Origin: Shouchella clausii
GTDB taxonomy: Bacteria; Bacillota; Bacilli; Bacillales; Bacillaceae_D
DNA length: 64,000 bases
Direction: 5' to 3'
Assembly (NCBI RefSeq): GCF_001598215.1
Contig: NZ_BCXJ01000002.1
Location: 372,001 to 436,000 of the forward strand
Made by a program: the position numbers and the translations under genes. Shown here one piece after another: positions 1-8,378 of the stretch. The notes under the pieces are model-generated. The model made no database searches. It was not told the origin of the DNA and worked only from the letters and a program-made list of their open reading frames with translations. Position 1 is the stretch's first letter. Every line of letters starts with the position of its first letter.

Positions 1-40
1 GTTGAAAAATAAGGACATGAATGCCATGATGGAGATATAA
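1..40 (+). other. Possible 3' end of an upstream gene
   Basis: From position 2 a frame is open to a TAA stop at 38-40, 15 bases before the next gene. It could be the tail of a gene cut by the window edge. Thirteen codons are too few to identify it or to prove that it is coding. Confidence 0.25.
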
Positions 41-55
41 AGAAGGAGTGGGAAA

Positions 56-454
56 ATGGGAAGAGATGTAAACGATCTATTAGAAAAAGCAATTTATGGA
101 AATCCAGAAACAAAACCAGCGGAACGCCGTTTGTTTTTGACAACAATCTTTGAAAGGGTCTATATTGCTTTAACGAAAAAGCAAGTCCAGGCTGCCCCGG
201 TATACAGTGAAGTCGAAAAAACAATGGCTAAGGCTAACAACCTCCATCTGTTTTTAAATGGCAACCTGGCTTACGGCGATTATGCAGCTTATATTAAAAT
301 GGCCGTCAGCCAGAACGTTCCCTACACGATTGTGAACCCGCCAACGCCGACACCTTTTGCCCTTGTTTTAGCTGACAAAAACCAGCCGGTGCAAAGAGCA
401 GACCGTTTTATAAAAGATGACTTGTATGAAATAGACATGGCTGCTGCTGATTGA
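56..454 (+). CDS. yueI: YueI family protein (DUF1694)
   Basis: A 132-residue soluble protein of unknown biochemical function that resembles the YueI/DUF1694 family of Firmicutes. The N-terminus (GRDVNDLLEKAIYGNPETKP) and the segment with repeated proline-threonine residues near 95-100 are what I recognise. The start is supported by AAGGAG seven bases upstream of the ATG. There are no membrane segments or signal peptide. It is convergent with the next gene, with only 13 bases between the stop codons. The family assignment is from memory of the sequence pattern; no reaction can be stated. Confidence 0.7.
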   Translation: MGRDVNDLLEKAIYGNPETKPAERRLFLTTIFERVYIALTKKQVQAAPVYSEVEKTMAKANNLHLFLNGNLAYGDYAAYIKMAVSQNVPYTIVNPPTPTPFALVLADKNQPVQRADRFIKDDLYEIDMAAAD

Positions 455-467
455 AAACACCCACTTG

Positions 468-1922
468 CTAACGGTCCGGATCTTGGGGATGAATAATGAC
501 TGGCCTGCGGTTTTTTACAGGCATTGGCACTCGAAAAACAACGTCTCGTAATGCTTTTGCATTAAAAGGAATAAAAGGCCACATATACGGAACATCCATC
601 CCCTTTAAACGGACAAGCATGATTAACCAAATGGTCGAGGCAATCAAAAGCCCTGGCAACTTAAAGGCGGCAGTGGCTACCAACAAAAGTACACGCATAA
701 AGCGGTTGGCAAGGGAAAGTTCATAACTAGGTGTTGCAAACGTACCAACAGCGGCAATCGCTAAGTAGAGAATCACTTCTGGGGAAAAGACACCGACTTG
801 GATGGCAATATCACCAATCAATAAGGCTGCCACAAGTCCAAGCGCTTCTGCGACTGCATTCGGTGTATGAATCGACGCCATCCGCAACATTTCAATCCCT
901 GCTTCTGCGATGACAAATTGCGTAAACAGTGGCAAGCTCCCCTTTTCTTCTGTGCCGATAAACGCCAAACTGTCTGGCAGTAAAAACGCATTTGTCGCGA
1001 ATAAATACCATAAAGGCAGCAAGAAGATCGACGAGAAAACAGCAGCAAATCTAACTAGCCGCAGCATTGCGCCAATGATTGGTTTTTGACGGTACTCCTC
1101 TGCATGTTGAAGCAAGTGCCAAAAAGTAGTCGGCGTAATCATGACACTTGGCGACCCATCGACAAGAATGAGAACATGGCCCTCAAATAAATGGGTGGCA
1201 CACACGTCTGGCCGTTCTGAATAGCGCACAAGTGGATAAGGATTGCTGCTTTCCTTAAAGATAAATTCTTCAATCGATTTATCTGCCATTGGTACGCCAT
1301 CGGTGTCAATTGCATCAAGGGCAGCGGTCATTTGCTCGACGTAACGCCTATCAGCAATATCGCCAATGTACATTAAGGCTATATCCGTTTTAGAGCGACG
1401 CCCAACTTGCTTGAAAACAACGCGCAGCGTTCGGTCGCGAACTCTTCTGCGGATGAGAGCTGTGTTCATAACGAGCGTTTCAACAAGCCCGTCTCTAGAA
1501 CCGCGGACAACTTGCTCTGTATCTGGCTCCTCCGGGCTCCGAACAGGATACTCCCTCGTGTCAATCAACAGGCAATAGTCAAGGCCCTCAACGAGCAAAG
1601 CTGCAGGGCCGGCCAACACTTGCTCTACGACTTGGTTCAAGTCTCTTTCGGTTTCAACTTCTGCATAAGGAATCCGGCTTTGCAGTAAGGCATCGTATCG
1701 TTCTTGCAACTCATCTTCAGTGGTATGAGAAAGTTCCCGTTGGATTTGCGTCAGCGCAATGTCTTTGGCAAAACCATCAACTAAAAAAAGCGCCATCCGT
1801 TTGTTTGCATGACGCATTTCCAAGCAAATCAAATCAAAATTGTCTTCAACCGCCAATTCTTTTTTCAAAAAGGCAAGCCCTTCTTCATAAGAGGTCAACT
1901 TTTGCTGTTTTTGGCCAGGCAT
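468..1922 (-). CDS. spoVAF: SpoVAF-type spore germination protein (GerA A-subunit family)
   Basis: A 484-residue membrane protein of the GerA/SpoVAF family. It has a long hydrophilic N-terminal region (about 1-290), then about five hydrophobic segments to residue 460. The stretch EEPDTEQVVRGSRDG and the following region of RRR and GRRSKTDIAL are typical of the family, and the whole resembles SpoVAF (about 493 residues) more than nutrient receptors. Family members sit in the spore inner membrane and act in germination and dipicolinate release. A GTG three codons upstream is open, but the AAAGGGTG site is well spaced only for the ATG at 1922. SpoVAF normally closes the spoVA operon; here no spoVA genes or gerB/gerC partners are adjacent. 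An orphan GerA-type A subunit is the alternative. Confidence 0.72.
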   Translation of the reverse strand: MPGQKQQKLTSYEEGLAFLKKELAVEDNFDLICLEMRHANKRMALFLVDGFAKDIALTQIQRELSHTTEDELQERYDALLQSRIPYAEVETERDLNQVVEQVLAGPAALLVEGLDYCLLIDTREYPVRSPEEPDTEQVVRGSRDGLVETLVMNTALIRRRVRDRTLRVVFKQVGRRSKTDIALMYIGDIADRRYVEQMTAALDAIDTDGVPMADKSIEEFIFKESSNPYPLVRYSERPDVCATHLFEGHVLILVDGSPSVMITPTTFWHLLQHAEEYRQKPIIGAMLRLVRFAAVFSSIFLLPLWYLFATNAFLLPDSLAFIGTEEKGSLPLFTQFVIAEAGIEMLRMASIHTPNAVAEALGLVAALLIGDIAIQVGVFSPEVILYLAIAAVGTFATPSYELSLANRFMRVLLLVATAAFKLPGLLIASTIWLIMLVRLKGMDVPYMWPFIPFNAKALRDVVFRVPMPVKNRRPVIIHPQDPDR

Positions 1923-2011
1923 TCTTGTCACCCTTTCAATCGTCGGAGTCCTTTTACATAGCTTGGCATTCCTTTACAAAAATATGTGAATTATCGTCGG
2001 TGACGCCAACA

Positions 2012-2044
2012 ACAAAAAAAGCCAGTTCAACTACTCAACTGGCT
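2012..2044 (-). terminator. Intrinsic terminator of gluP
   Basis: An eight-base stem AGCCAGTT/AACTGGCT with a nine-base loop is followed on the minus strand by a run of T (plus positions 2013-2020). It lies about 30 bases after the gluP stop. Confidence 0.8.
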
Positions 2045-2075
2045 GCTTGACAGCACACTGACTTCCTCATAAGTG

Positions 2076-3647
2076 CTAGCGCTGTTGCTGTTCAATTTCT
2101 TCCTTCACTTCCCGATAACGATCCATCTCTACATCCGGATGTTCGTCTTGCTCTCCTTGTTCGATCGCCTCTTCGACCGCATCCAGAGCCAGTTCAATCT
2201 CCCCTTGCTGCCAATAAATAAGGGCAAGATTAAACCACGCTTGATGAAAGTGGCGATTTTCAGAAGTGACAAACTCCAGCTTCTCCTGTGCTGCCTCATC
2301 TTCGCCGTCTTGCATATCCAAGTAGGCTTGCAAAAACAGCAGTTCTACATGCTCACTGTCTTGCTCAAGCCCTTCTGCCACAAGGGGCCGTGCCTCCTCC
2401 CAATTACCTTGCTGAAACAGGCGATTTGCTTCTAGAGCAGCCATATCCGGATTAACTGTCCCTGCGGCCGACTGATAGCCAAAAAACAGCAAACTAGCTG
2501 CCAGTACGATATAACCTACCAATGCAGATAAAGACCATAGCCCATTTGTTTTTCTCGTTTCTTTTGGCATACGGACAGCTGCAGCTGCCAAAAAACCACC
2601 GACTAAGCCACCGCCATGGGCGGCAATATCAATTCCAGGAACGATAAAACCAAGGAAAAAGTTAATGATCAAAAGCACGATCACACTGCGACCCAGTGTG
2701 CGAAAAAACAAAGAAGGCTGTTTAATACCGAAATAGAGCAAAGCGCCAAAACAACCAAATAAAGCACCTGACGCTCCTGCTGACAAAGAGTCTGTGAAGG
2801 TGAAACTAACGGCAGACCCAAATACGCCAGCCATGAAATAAATGATTAAAAACCGTATAGAGCCAAAAAGTTGTTCCACTGCACTGCCTAAAAAGTAAAG
2901 AGCCATACCGTTCATAAACAAATGGAAAAAGCCAATGTGCAAAAACATCGCTGAAACTAGACGCCACCACTCCCCCTCGACAATGAGTGGATTGTATTTT
3001 GCGCCAAAGTCAATTAACGTTTCAATGTTGGTGCTTCCTCCGTTTGCTTCCAGGACGCTGTACATGATCAATATTGAAATTAACAGGGCGTAAATTACGC
3101 GAGGCTTTCCAAAAAACAACGTTTGCCGTTCTTTTGTCTGGCGGCCTACACTCGTACGCTTTACGTTCTCGTGAATCCGCAAAATCTCCTGTTCCATCGC
3201 CTCGTAAGAACCCAAAGGCTCGAAATGCGGCAACGCGTCATTCCCCAATGTTTGTTCAGTGATCTCATTGTATGTATCCGCATCTGTATGGAGGGCAATA
3301 TTACGGATTTTTCCTTTTCGGTTGCCAATCGTAAAAGGCTCCATCGTTTCTTCCCATGAATCAACAGGAGGCAAGCTCATCACATAGACGTTTTCTCCTT
3401 GAAGTTCCCAAACGCCAAGCTGTTTATAAATCGTGTTAAATTGCTGCTTGGCATGGTCGATATCGCGTTTTAAGCGATTCGCCCAATCCACTTCAGAGAG
3501 CACAATGCGAATAACACGCCGCGGTTTCACAGTATCGTCTTCTAGCCATACTTGTGTATTGTAGAGTGCAAGCACGCGGAACTGTTTCTGAAGTGCATAG
3601 TGCTCAACGATTTTCCAGAAAAAATAGCGGTGTACAACCGTATCCAA
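2076..3647 (-). CDS. gluP: Rhomboid intramembrane serine protease GluP (YqgP) with TPR tail
   Basis: A 523-residue membrane protease. An N-terminal cytosolic domain (to about 200) is followed by a rhomboid domain with the catalytic motif GASGALFG (Ser about 292) and a histidine at about 344 in AAHGGGLVGG, then a C-terminal region (about 420-510) of TPR-like helices. B. subtilis YqgP is 507 residues with the same layout; it cleaves membrane proteins such as the magnesium transporter MgtE together with FtsH (family knowledge). An upstream extension of the frame is open, but AAGGAGGAA sits eight bases before a TTG at 3647, which is the likely start. The usual HIGG around the catalytic histidine reads HGGG here. 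Confidence 0.9.
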   Translation of the reverse strand: MDTVVHRYFFWKIVEHYALQKQFRVLALYNTQVWLEDDTVKPRRVIRIVLSEVDWANRLKRDIDHAKQQFNTIYKQLGVWELQGENVYVMSLPPVDSWEETMEPFTIGNRKGKIRNIALHTDADTYNEITEQTLGNDALPHFEPLGSYEAMEQEILRIHENVKRTSVGRQTKERQTLFFGKPRVIYALLISILIMYSVLEANGGSTNIETLIDFGAKYNPLIVEGEWWRLVSAMFLHIGFFHLFMNGMALYFLGSAVEQLFGSIRFLIIYFMAGVFGSAVSFTFTDSLSAGASGALFGCFGALLYFGIKQPSLFFRTLGRSVIVLLIINFFLGFIVPGIDIAAHGGGLVGGFLAAAAVRMPKETRKTNGLWSLSALVGYIVLAASLLFFGYQSAAGTVNPDMAALEANRLFQQGNWEEARPLVAEGLEQDSEHVELLFLQAYLDMQDGEDEAAQEKLEFVTSENRHFHQAWFNLALIYWQQGEIELALDAVEEAIEQGEQDEHPDVEMDRYREVKEEIEQQQR

Positions 3648-3699
3648 GCCTAATTCCTCCTTATTTCTGCCAGTTCTTTTATTATAACAAGTTTGCCTA

Positions 3700-3744
3700 A
3701 AAAGAAACGAAAGAAAAGTCCTGACAACGAAGTCAGAACTTTTC
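3700..3744 (-). terminator. Intrinsic terminator of the YqgO-like gene
   Basis: Stem GAAAAGT-c-CTGAC pairs with GTCAG-a-ACTTTTC around a six-base loop (3713-3744). A T-rich tract follows on the minus strand. The stop codon of the small gene lies inside the stem. Confidence 0.75.
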
Positions 3745-3948
3745 TTTGTATAATTCCATCGGCTCAGCTGGTCGATTAAAGAGTGTGGGCATAAAACGGT
3801 TGCGAACAAATGGCATTCGTAACACTGCCCCAACGGCCAGCCGCCTGAGTAGTGGTTGGCGCAAAAATGCATTTAACAGCCGATATCTGTATTTACAAAT
3901 AGCAAGAATGGCAATAAACGTTGAAACAGCGACTAACACCTGACGCAT
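3733..3948 (-). CDS. Small basic membrane-associated protein, YqgO-like position
   Basis: A 71-residue protein with one hydrophobic N-terminal segment (about 3-18) and a strongly basic remainder rich in Arg, with pairs such as RRL and VRNR. The start is supported by GGAGGTGA four bases before the ATG. It occupies the place of B. subtilis yqgO beside gluP. No function is known to me. A frame on the other strand over the same bases has no ribosome site and is a shadow. Confidence 0.65.
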   Translation of the reverse strand: MRQVLVAVSTFIAILAICKYRYRLLNAFLRQPLLRRLAVGAVLRMPFVRNRFMPTLFNRPAEPMELYKEKF

Positions 3949-3967
3949 AACGTCACCTCCACTCTTA

Positions 3968-5380
3968 CTATACCGACTTTTGCTTGTTTTTATCCAAAGG
4001 AGCTATGCCGATTCCTAAATAGCCAAAGGCAATCGTAAGCAGTGGAGATAAAAGGAGGAAAAAAGCAAATGGGGCGTATTCAAGCACAGGTACACCAAGT
4101 GTTTGCGCAAAAAAAGCGCCGCTCACCCCCCATGGAATAAGGGGATTGACAAGTGTACCCGCGTCTTCAAGCGTCCGCGACAAATTTTTCGGAGCAAGCT
4201 TTGCCTGTTCATAATATGGTTTAAAAAAACTGCCTGGCAGCAAGATCGATAAATATTGTTCCCCCGTTACGGCATTAGTGCCAATCGAGGCTAACGCTGT
4301 TGAAGCAATTAAATGCCCCCTTTTCGCCAATAGCTTTTTCATGTTTGCAAACAACGCTTCAATAAAACCGATGTGTTGAATCAGGCCGCCTAAAGCAAGC
4401 GCCAATAACACTAATGATACGGACCACATCATCGATTGGATTCCGCCAGCATTGAGAATGCCATCAAGTAGTTCATTGCCAGTCGTTCCCTCGAAACCCG
4501 ATTGCAATACGGTTAACATATAAGCCAGTGACGACTCTTGCTGAACCATGACAGTCAGCAGCAGGCCTGAGACAATCCCGGCGACTAAAACAGGCAGCAC
4601 TGGCAAGCGCAGTATCGCCAACAGAACAACGAGCAAAGGCGATAGCAACGTGAGCCAGCTAATCGTAAACGACGCATTTAATGCTTCCATTAGTCCGGCA
4701 AGATCAGACGGCTGCCCGCTTTGTTGACTACCCATTATAAAAAACAGCAAATACGTGATCAAAAGCGCTGGTACCGTCGTCCACATTAAGTGCTTCATAT
4801 GGGCAAAAAGCTGTTCGCCAGCCACTGCAGGTGCAAAGTTCGTTGTATCGGATAGAGGCGACATTTTATCGCCAAAACAAGCCCCACAAACAACTGCTCC
4901 AGCAGCGAGTGGGGCCGGCACGCCTAAAGCAATGCCGACGCCCATTATAGCAACGCCAACTGAGCCAACAGTCGTAAATGCGCTCCCTGTAAAAGTGGAA
5001 ACGAGAATGCAGACAGTTAAAGCGCTAATGGCAAACCATTCAGGTGTCAGCAACTGTACTCCAAAATACAACAACGTTGGCACTGTGCCGCTCATCATCC
5101 ATACGGCTATGACGGCTCCGATAAGCATTAAGATCAATAACGGGGCAATTCCTCCTTGTATGCCTTTGATGAGCGCCCCTTCTAATGATTTATAGGAGAA
5201 GCCCAATAGGCGCCCCCAAATGGTTGTAACGATGAGCGCTAACAAAATCGGGAGATGGGGATCAATTTTAAGGAAGAACATACAGCCGCCTAATATAGCG
5301 ATAAAAAACAGCAAAAAGATTAAAGCCATTGATAAGCTAGGTTTCTTTTCCATAATAAACACCGAAGTCCTTTTCTTCAT
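3968..5380 (-). CDS. nhaC: Na+/H+ antiporter NhaC family
   Basis: A 470-residue inner-membrane antiporter with about 11-12 hydrophobic segments. The signature region CGACFGDKMSPLSDTTNFAP (about residues 170-190) and the later SIGTNAVTGEQY and LVNPLIPWGVSGAFF segments are diagnostic for NhaC. It exchanges cytoplasmic Na+ (or malate/lactate in some relatives) for protons and is prominent in alkaliphiles. The start is uncertain: an ATG at 5380 has a weak AAAGTG site, an ATG at 5353 gives 461 residues (near the usual length), and the frame is open to 5419. It stands alone, with 248 bases to the next gene upstream. Confidence 0.9.
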   Translation of the reverse strand: MKKRTSVFIMEKKPSLSMALIFLLFFIAILGGCMFFLKIDPHLPILLALIVTTIWGRLLGFSYKSLEGALIKGIQGGIAPLLILMLIGAVIAVWMMSGTVPTLLYFGVQLLTPEWFAISALTVCILVSTFTGSAFTTVGSVGVAIMGVGIALGVPAPLAAGAVVCGACFGDKMSPLSDTTNFAPAVAGEQLFAHMKHLMWTTVPALLITYLLFFIMGSQQSGQPSDLAGLMEALNASFTISWLTLLSPLLVVLLAILRLPVLPVLVAGIVSGLLLTVMVQQESSLAYMLTVLQSGFEGTTGNELLDGILNAGGIQSMMWSVSLVLLALALGGLIQHIGFIEALFANMKKLLAKRGHLIASTALASIGTNAVTGEQYLSILLPGSFFKPYYEQAKLAPKNLSRTLEDAGTLVNPLIPWGVSGAFFAQTLGVPVLEYAPFAFFLLLSPLLTIAFGYLGIGIAPLDKNKQKSV

Positions 5381-5667
5381 TCTATGACACTTTACCGCAT
5401 CGGTGCGAATTAGCAGCAACTTCTGCTAGCTTAAATGCCTTCCTTTTTTTCGTCAAGCCCCAACAACCATTTTACGAATATACAAAGTATATGGAGTAGC
5501 TACCTCTAATGTTTTTAGAGCCGGGAAGACTCGTATTGATGGAGAACAGCCTGCCAATTTAAAATGCTCTAGCCACTGTCTTTGGATGGGCTGAGTGTCT
5601 TGAACTTAAATGGTACGAAACGCACGCCCTTCGGTTTTAGCTGCCTGTTCTTTATCTTACCGACTTT

Positions 5668-6681
5668 TTAGTCGCCTATATATTTGCTAAAAAGCGTTCT
5701 TGCACGGCTAATGTCTTCCGTTCCTTGTACCAGGACTCTCCCATCAGGAAACAGGACCAATTGTTCACCCTCTGAGAGAGAGACACGGAGAAGAAAAGGC
5801 GTTTCTTTCACAGTTGCGATTGGTTGAAGCTTCGCTGCCCACTCTTTTAACTGAAACCGCGAGCCAGTCGCAATTTGTACAGTATCTCTACCGCATAATG
5901 TTGTTTCCGATTCTTGCTCGACTTGTAATGCCGGATACTCATGCAATTGGCAAGTCGGGCAGTTTGGTTTCGGCGCTTGAAACTGCAGCTTGTGGTCATA
6001 ATTGCCCCACAGATCAAATGTCTGTACAGAACGCCGTAATTTATCTGTTGCTCCGACTAAGTATTTAAGTGCCTCGACTACCTGGTAGGAGGCAACAATA
6101 TCAACGACAGGGGAAATGACGCCGACTGTGTCACACGTCTCCCCCTGGGATGCACCGCTTGCGATAAAACAGCGCAAACATGGCGTTTTTTCAGGAACTA
6201 GGAAAGCACTCATGCCTCTAGCGCTTACAGCCCCGCCATATCCAAAAGGAATGCCTTTTTTAAAACAGGCATCATTAAGTAAAAAGCGTGTTTTAAAATT
6301 ATCCGTCCCATCTAAGACGAGATCCATTCCCTCCATTAGCATGTCCACATTTTGTACGGTTACATCTTCTACAAATGCTTCAATGTGTACCGACCCATTA
6401 ACTTTTTCTAACATTTGTTTTGCAGCGACCGCCTTTGGTAGTGCTTGTTCCACATCGCTTTCAGTAAACAGCATTTGCCTTTGCAAATTGCTCATTTCTA
6501 CGTAGTCACGATCGACAATGCGAATATGACCAACGCCAGAACGAACCATGTGGTTAGCAAGGACCGTTCCTAAGGCGCCAACGCCTACAATTAACACACG
6601 GCTGTTTAATAGCCGTTGTTGCCCTTCCTCACTAATTCCGGAAAACAAAAGCTGTCTTGAATAACGTTCTAAATCAGCCAT
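5668..6681 (-). CDS. E1-like adenylyltransferase, ThiF/MoeB type
   Basis: A 337-residue enzyme that activates the C-terminus of a ubiquitin-like sulfur carrier (ThiS or MoaD) by adenylation. Visible are the nucleotide-binding loop G33xG35xxG38, the DxDxV-type segment near 57-62, RQ at 68-69, zinc-binding pairs C168xxC171 and C241xxC244, and a likely catalytic C183 in ETCDTVGV. Residues after 250 form an extra C-terminal part, as in full-length Bacillus ThiF/MoeB (about 336-339 residues). AAGGAGGAA supports the ATG at 6681 over an upstream in-frame codon. No thiamine or molybdopterin genes are adjacent, so the carrier cannot be decided. Confidence 0.88.
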   Translation of the reverse strand: MADLERYSRQLLFSGISEEGQQRLLNSRVLIVGVGALGTVLANHMVRSGVGHIRIVDRDYVEMSNLQRQMLFTESDVEQALPKAVAAKQMLEKVNGSVHIEAFVEDVTVQNVDMLMEGMDLVLDGTDNFKTRFLLNDACFKKGIPFGYGGAVSARGMSAFLVPEKTPCLRCFIASGASQGETCDTVGVISPVVDIVASYQVVEALKYLVGATDKLRRSVQTFDLWGNYDHKLQFQAPKPNCPTCQLHEYPALQVEQESETTLCGRDTVQIATGSRFQLKEWAAKLQPIATVKETPFLLRVSLSEGEQLVLFPDGRVLVQGTEDISRARTLFSKYIGD

Positions 6682-6732
6682 GAGCGTTTCCTCCTTGTTC
6701 ACCAATTGTTAAAAATAACAGCAACCGCCCCG

Positions 6733-7533
6733 TTATGGCCCGATCAATACGACTGCTAAAACGCCAAGCGCCGCCCCCGTAAACGTACAAATAAAATTGA
6801 TGGTGTCGTTCGTTGCCAAAGGGTACCCTTTTATCTTTTCCGTTTTCTCTCCACAATGGTTTAGTCTTTCTGTCTCTAACCCGCAAACAGGGCAACGGTA
6901 CAACACTTGAATGGCAGCGCCAAAAAGAGAATCCGCTAAATTAGCGAGAAAACCGATTGCTGAATAGACAAGTAACCAAATATGACTCACTGGCGTATAA
7001 GTCCACCATAATAAAACCGCCGTTGCCGCGACAAGAAAACTGCCTGCAAAAGCGGCTGCCATGCCAAGCGCCGATACAGCCCCTGATACGCCAGGAGAAA
7101 CGCGCTTCAAAGTCAACACATGGACCGGTTTCTCTCTGCTATATTTTCCAAGCTCTGATGCCCAGGTATCGGCAGTGGCGCCTGCCAAACTGCCAATAAA
7201 TCCAGCAAAGGCAAAGGCAGCGTAGCTAGGAAACAACCAAGCCAACAGCGAGCAAAGCCCAGCAATACCGCCATTTGCCAATACTTGCCATGCATCACGG
7301 GCTCCGTGTTTGGCAACCACATCGACATCCACTTTTGAAGAGTCTAGACGCCCCCATACAATCGAGCTGCCAAAGAAAACGGCAATCACAACCAACCCTC
7401 CTACACCGACGCCCGCTATTGTCAGCCATCCAACAACGCACGCGGCCCACATGCCAGAAGCAGTCAGCTTGTCCAGCTTGTATAAAAGAAGTGCCGCTAT
7501 CGCAATACCAATATAAGCCAAAAGAGAGATCAT
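6733..7533 (-). CDS. DUF92 family integral membrane protein
   Basis: A 266-residue protein with about six to seven hydrophobic segments. Family motifs are ARDAWQVLANGG (about 80-92), GATADTWASELGKYS (about 117-131) and SPGVSGAVSALG (about 145-157), typical of DUF92 (Pfam PF01940). Plant members (VTE6) act as phytyl-phosphate kinases; bacterial roles are unknown, so a prenyl-phosphate kinase role is only an inference. A CPVCG...C cluster near 220 may bind metal. Its ATG overlaps the stop of the cyclo-ligase gene by four bases, which suggests translational coupling. Confidence 0.8.
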   Translation of the reverse strand: MISLLAYIGIAIAALLLYKLDKLTASGMWAACVVGWLTIAGVGVGGLVVIAVFFGSSIVWGRLDSSKVDVDVVAKHGARDAWQVLANGGIAGLCSLLAWLFPSYAAFAFAGFIGSLAGATADTWASELGKYSREKPVHVLTLKRVSPGVSGAVSALGMAAAFAGSFLVAATAVLLWWTYTPVSHIWLLVYSAIGFLANLADSLFGAAIQVLYRCPVCGLETERLNHCGEKTEKIKGYPLATNDTINFICTFTGAALGVLAVVLIGP

Positions 7534-8093
7534 GAAGCATCGATCCTGTCATCAGAGATGATCTGGTCAATCAGAAAATCATGGGGCTCAGTTGGTAAAT
7601 CAGAAAACAGTTGTTCATGGAAACATAACGCAACTGTTAAACCTGTACAGTTTGGCAAAAAACGATCATAAAAACCACCGCCTAAACCAAGTCGTTTTCC
7701 TGTCTTTGTAAACGCCACACCTGGGACAACAATGAGGTCCAGCTCGTCAGGACGAGCGAGACACGACTTCTCAGGTTCTGGCTCAAACAGGCCATACTTA
7801 TTTTCTACCAATTCTGCCGTAGAGGTTATGTAAAAGAACGACATTGTCCGCTCTTTCATGTTAATACGCGGCAAGGCAACTTTTTTATTCTCAGCTAATG
7901 CGGCAGCAATCAATGGCGCTGTCTCTACTTCTGGAAAGCGGGAGACCGTTAGCGCAATGGTTTTTGCCTGTTTCCAACCATCTTGTTGCATGAACAGATT
8001 AGCAAGCTTGGTTGAACGTTGCTTATACACATGCGCTGGCAACATGTTCAAATGTTTAGAGACGTCATTTCGAATGTTCTGTTTACTACGCAT
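7530..8093 (-). CDS. yqgN: 5-formyltetrahydrofolate cyclo-ligase
   Basis: A 187-residue cytosolic enzyme that converts 5-formyl-THF to 5,10-methenyl-THF with ATP. The signature GLGGGFYDRFL is at about 137-147 and the N-terminal RSKQNIRNDV fits the substrate and ATP-binding start of the family. The length is normal (about 185). It corresponds to B. subtilis YqgN, which also lies beside rpmG. The downstream membrane protein overlaps by four bases, so the two are probably co-transcribed. Confidence 0.93.
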   Translation of the reverse strand: MRSKQNIRNDVSKHLNMLPAHVYKQRSTKLANLFMQQDGWKQAKTIALTVSRFPEVETAPLIAAALAENKKVALPRINMKERTMSFFYITSTAELVENKYGLFEPEPEKSCLARPDELDLIVVPGVAFTKTGKRLGLGGGFYDRFLPNCTGLTVALCFHEQLFSDLPTEPHDFLIDQIISDDRIDAS

Positions 8094-8124
8094 ATCGGCA
8101 TCACTCCAAGTATCATGGTCACGG

Positions 8125-8157
8125 CAAAAAAATAAGCAGCGGATGACCGGCTGCTTA
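8125..8157 (-). terminator. Intrinsic terminator of rpmG
   Basis: AAGCAGC (8134-8140) pairs with GCTGCTT (8150-8156), with an inner GG/CC pair, followed on the minus strand by seven T. The rpmG stop codon is part of the stem. Confidence 0.85.
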
Positions 8158-8304
8158 CTTTGTTTCGCGATGAAGTGTGTGGCGTTTTAAACGCGGGCTA
8201 TATTTCTTAAGTTCAATACGCTCTGGATTTGTGCGCTTGTTTTTTGTAGTGATATAATTGCGATCACCCGTCTCCGTACAAGCAAGTGTAACTTGAACAC
8301 GCAT
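8155..8304 (-). CDS. rpmG: 50S ribosomal protein L33, zinc-independent type
   Basis: A 49-residue protein ([20 protein letters not shown] at the start, ending HRETK) matching L33. GGAGGG before the ATG gives a strong start. It contains a single cysteine (residue 9) and lacks the paired CxxC motifs of zinc-binding L33, so it is the cysteine-poor paralogue type. In Bacillus such paralogues can replace the zinc-binding form when zinc is scarce; no zinc operator is visible upstream here. The position next to yqgN matches rpmGA of B. subtilis. Confidence 0.93.
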   Translation of the reverse strand: MRVQVTLACTETGDRNYITTKNKRTNPERIELKKYSPRLKRHTLHRETK

Positions 8305-8378
8305 CTGTTATCCCTCCAAACTCGTCCTACATACTCAGCTATGATAGCAAATTCCATCATAATTTGCAAGCTTCGATT

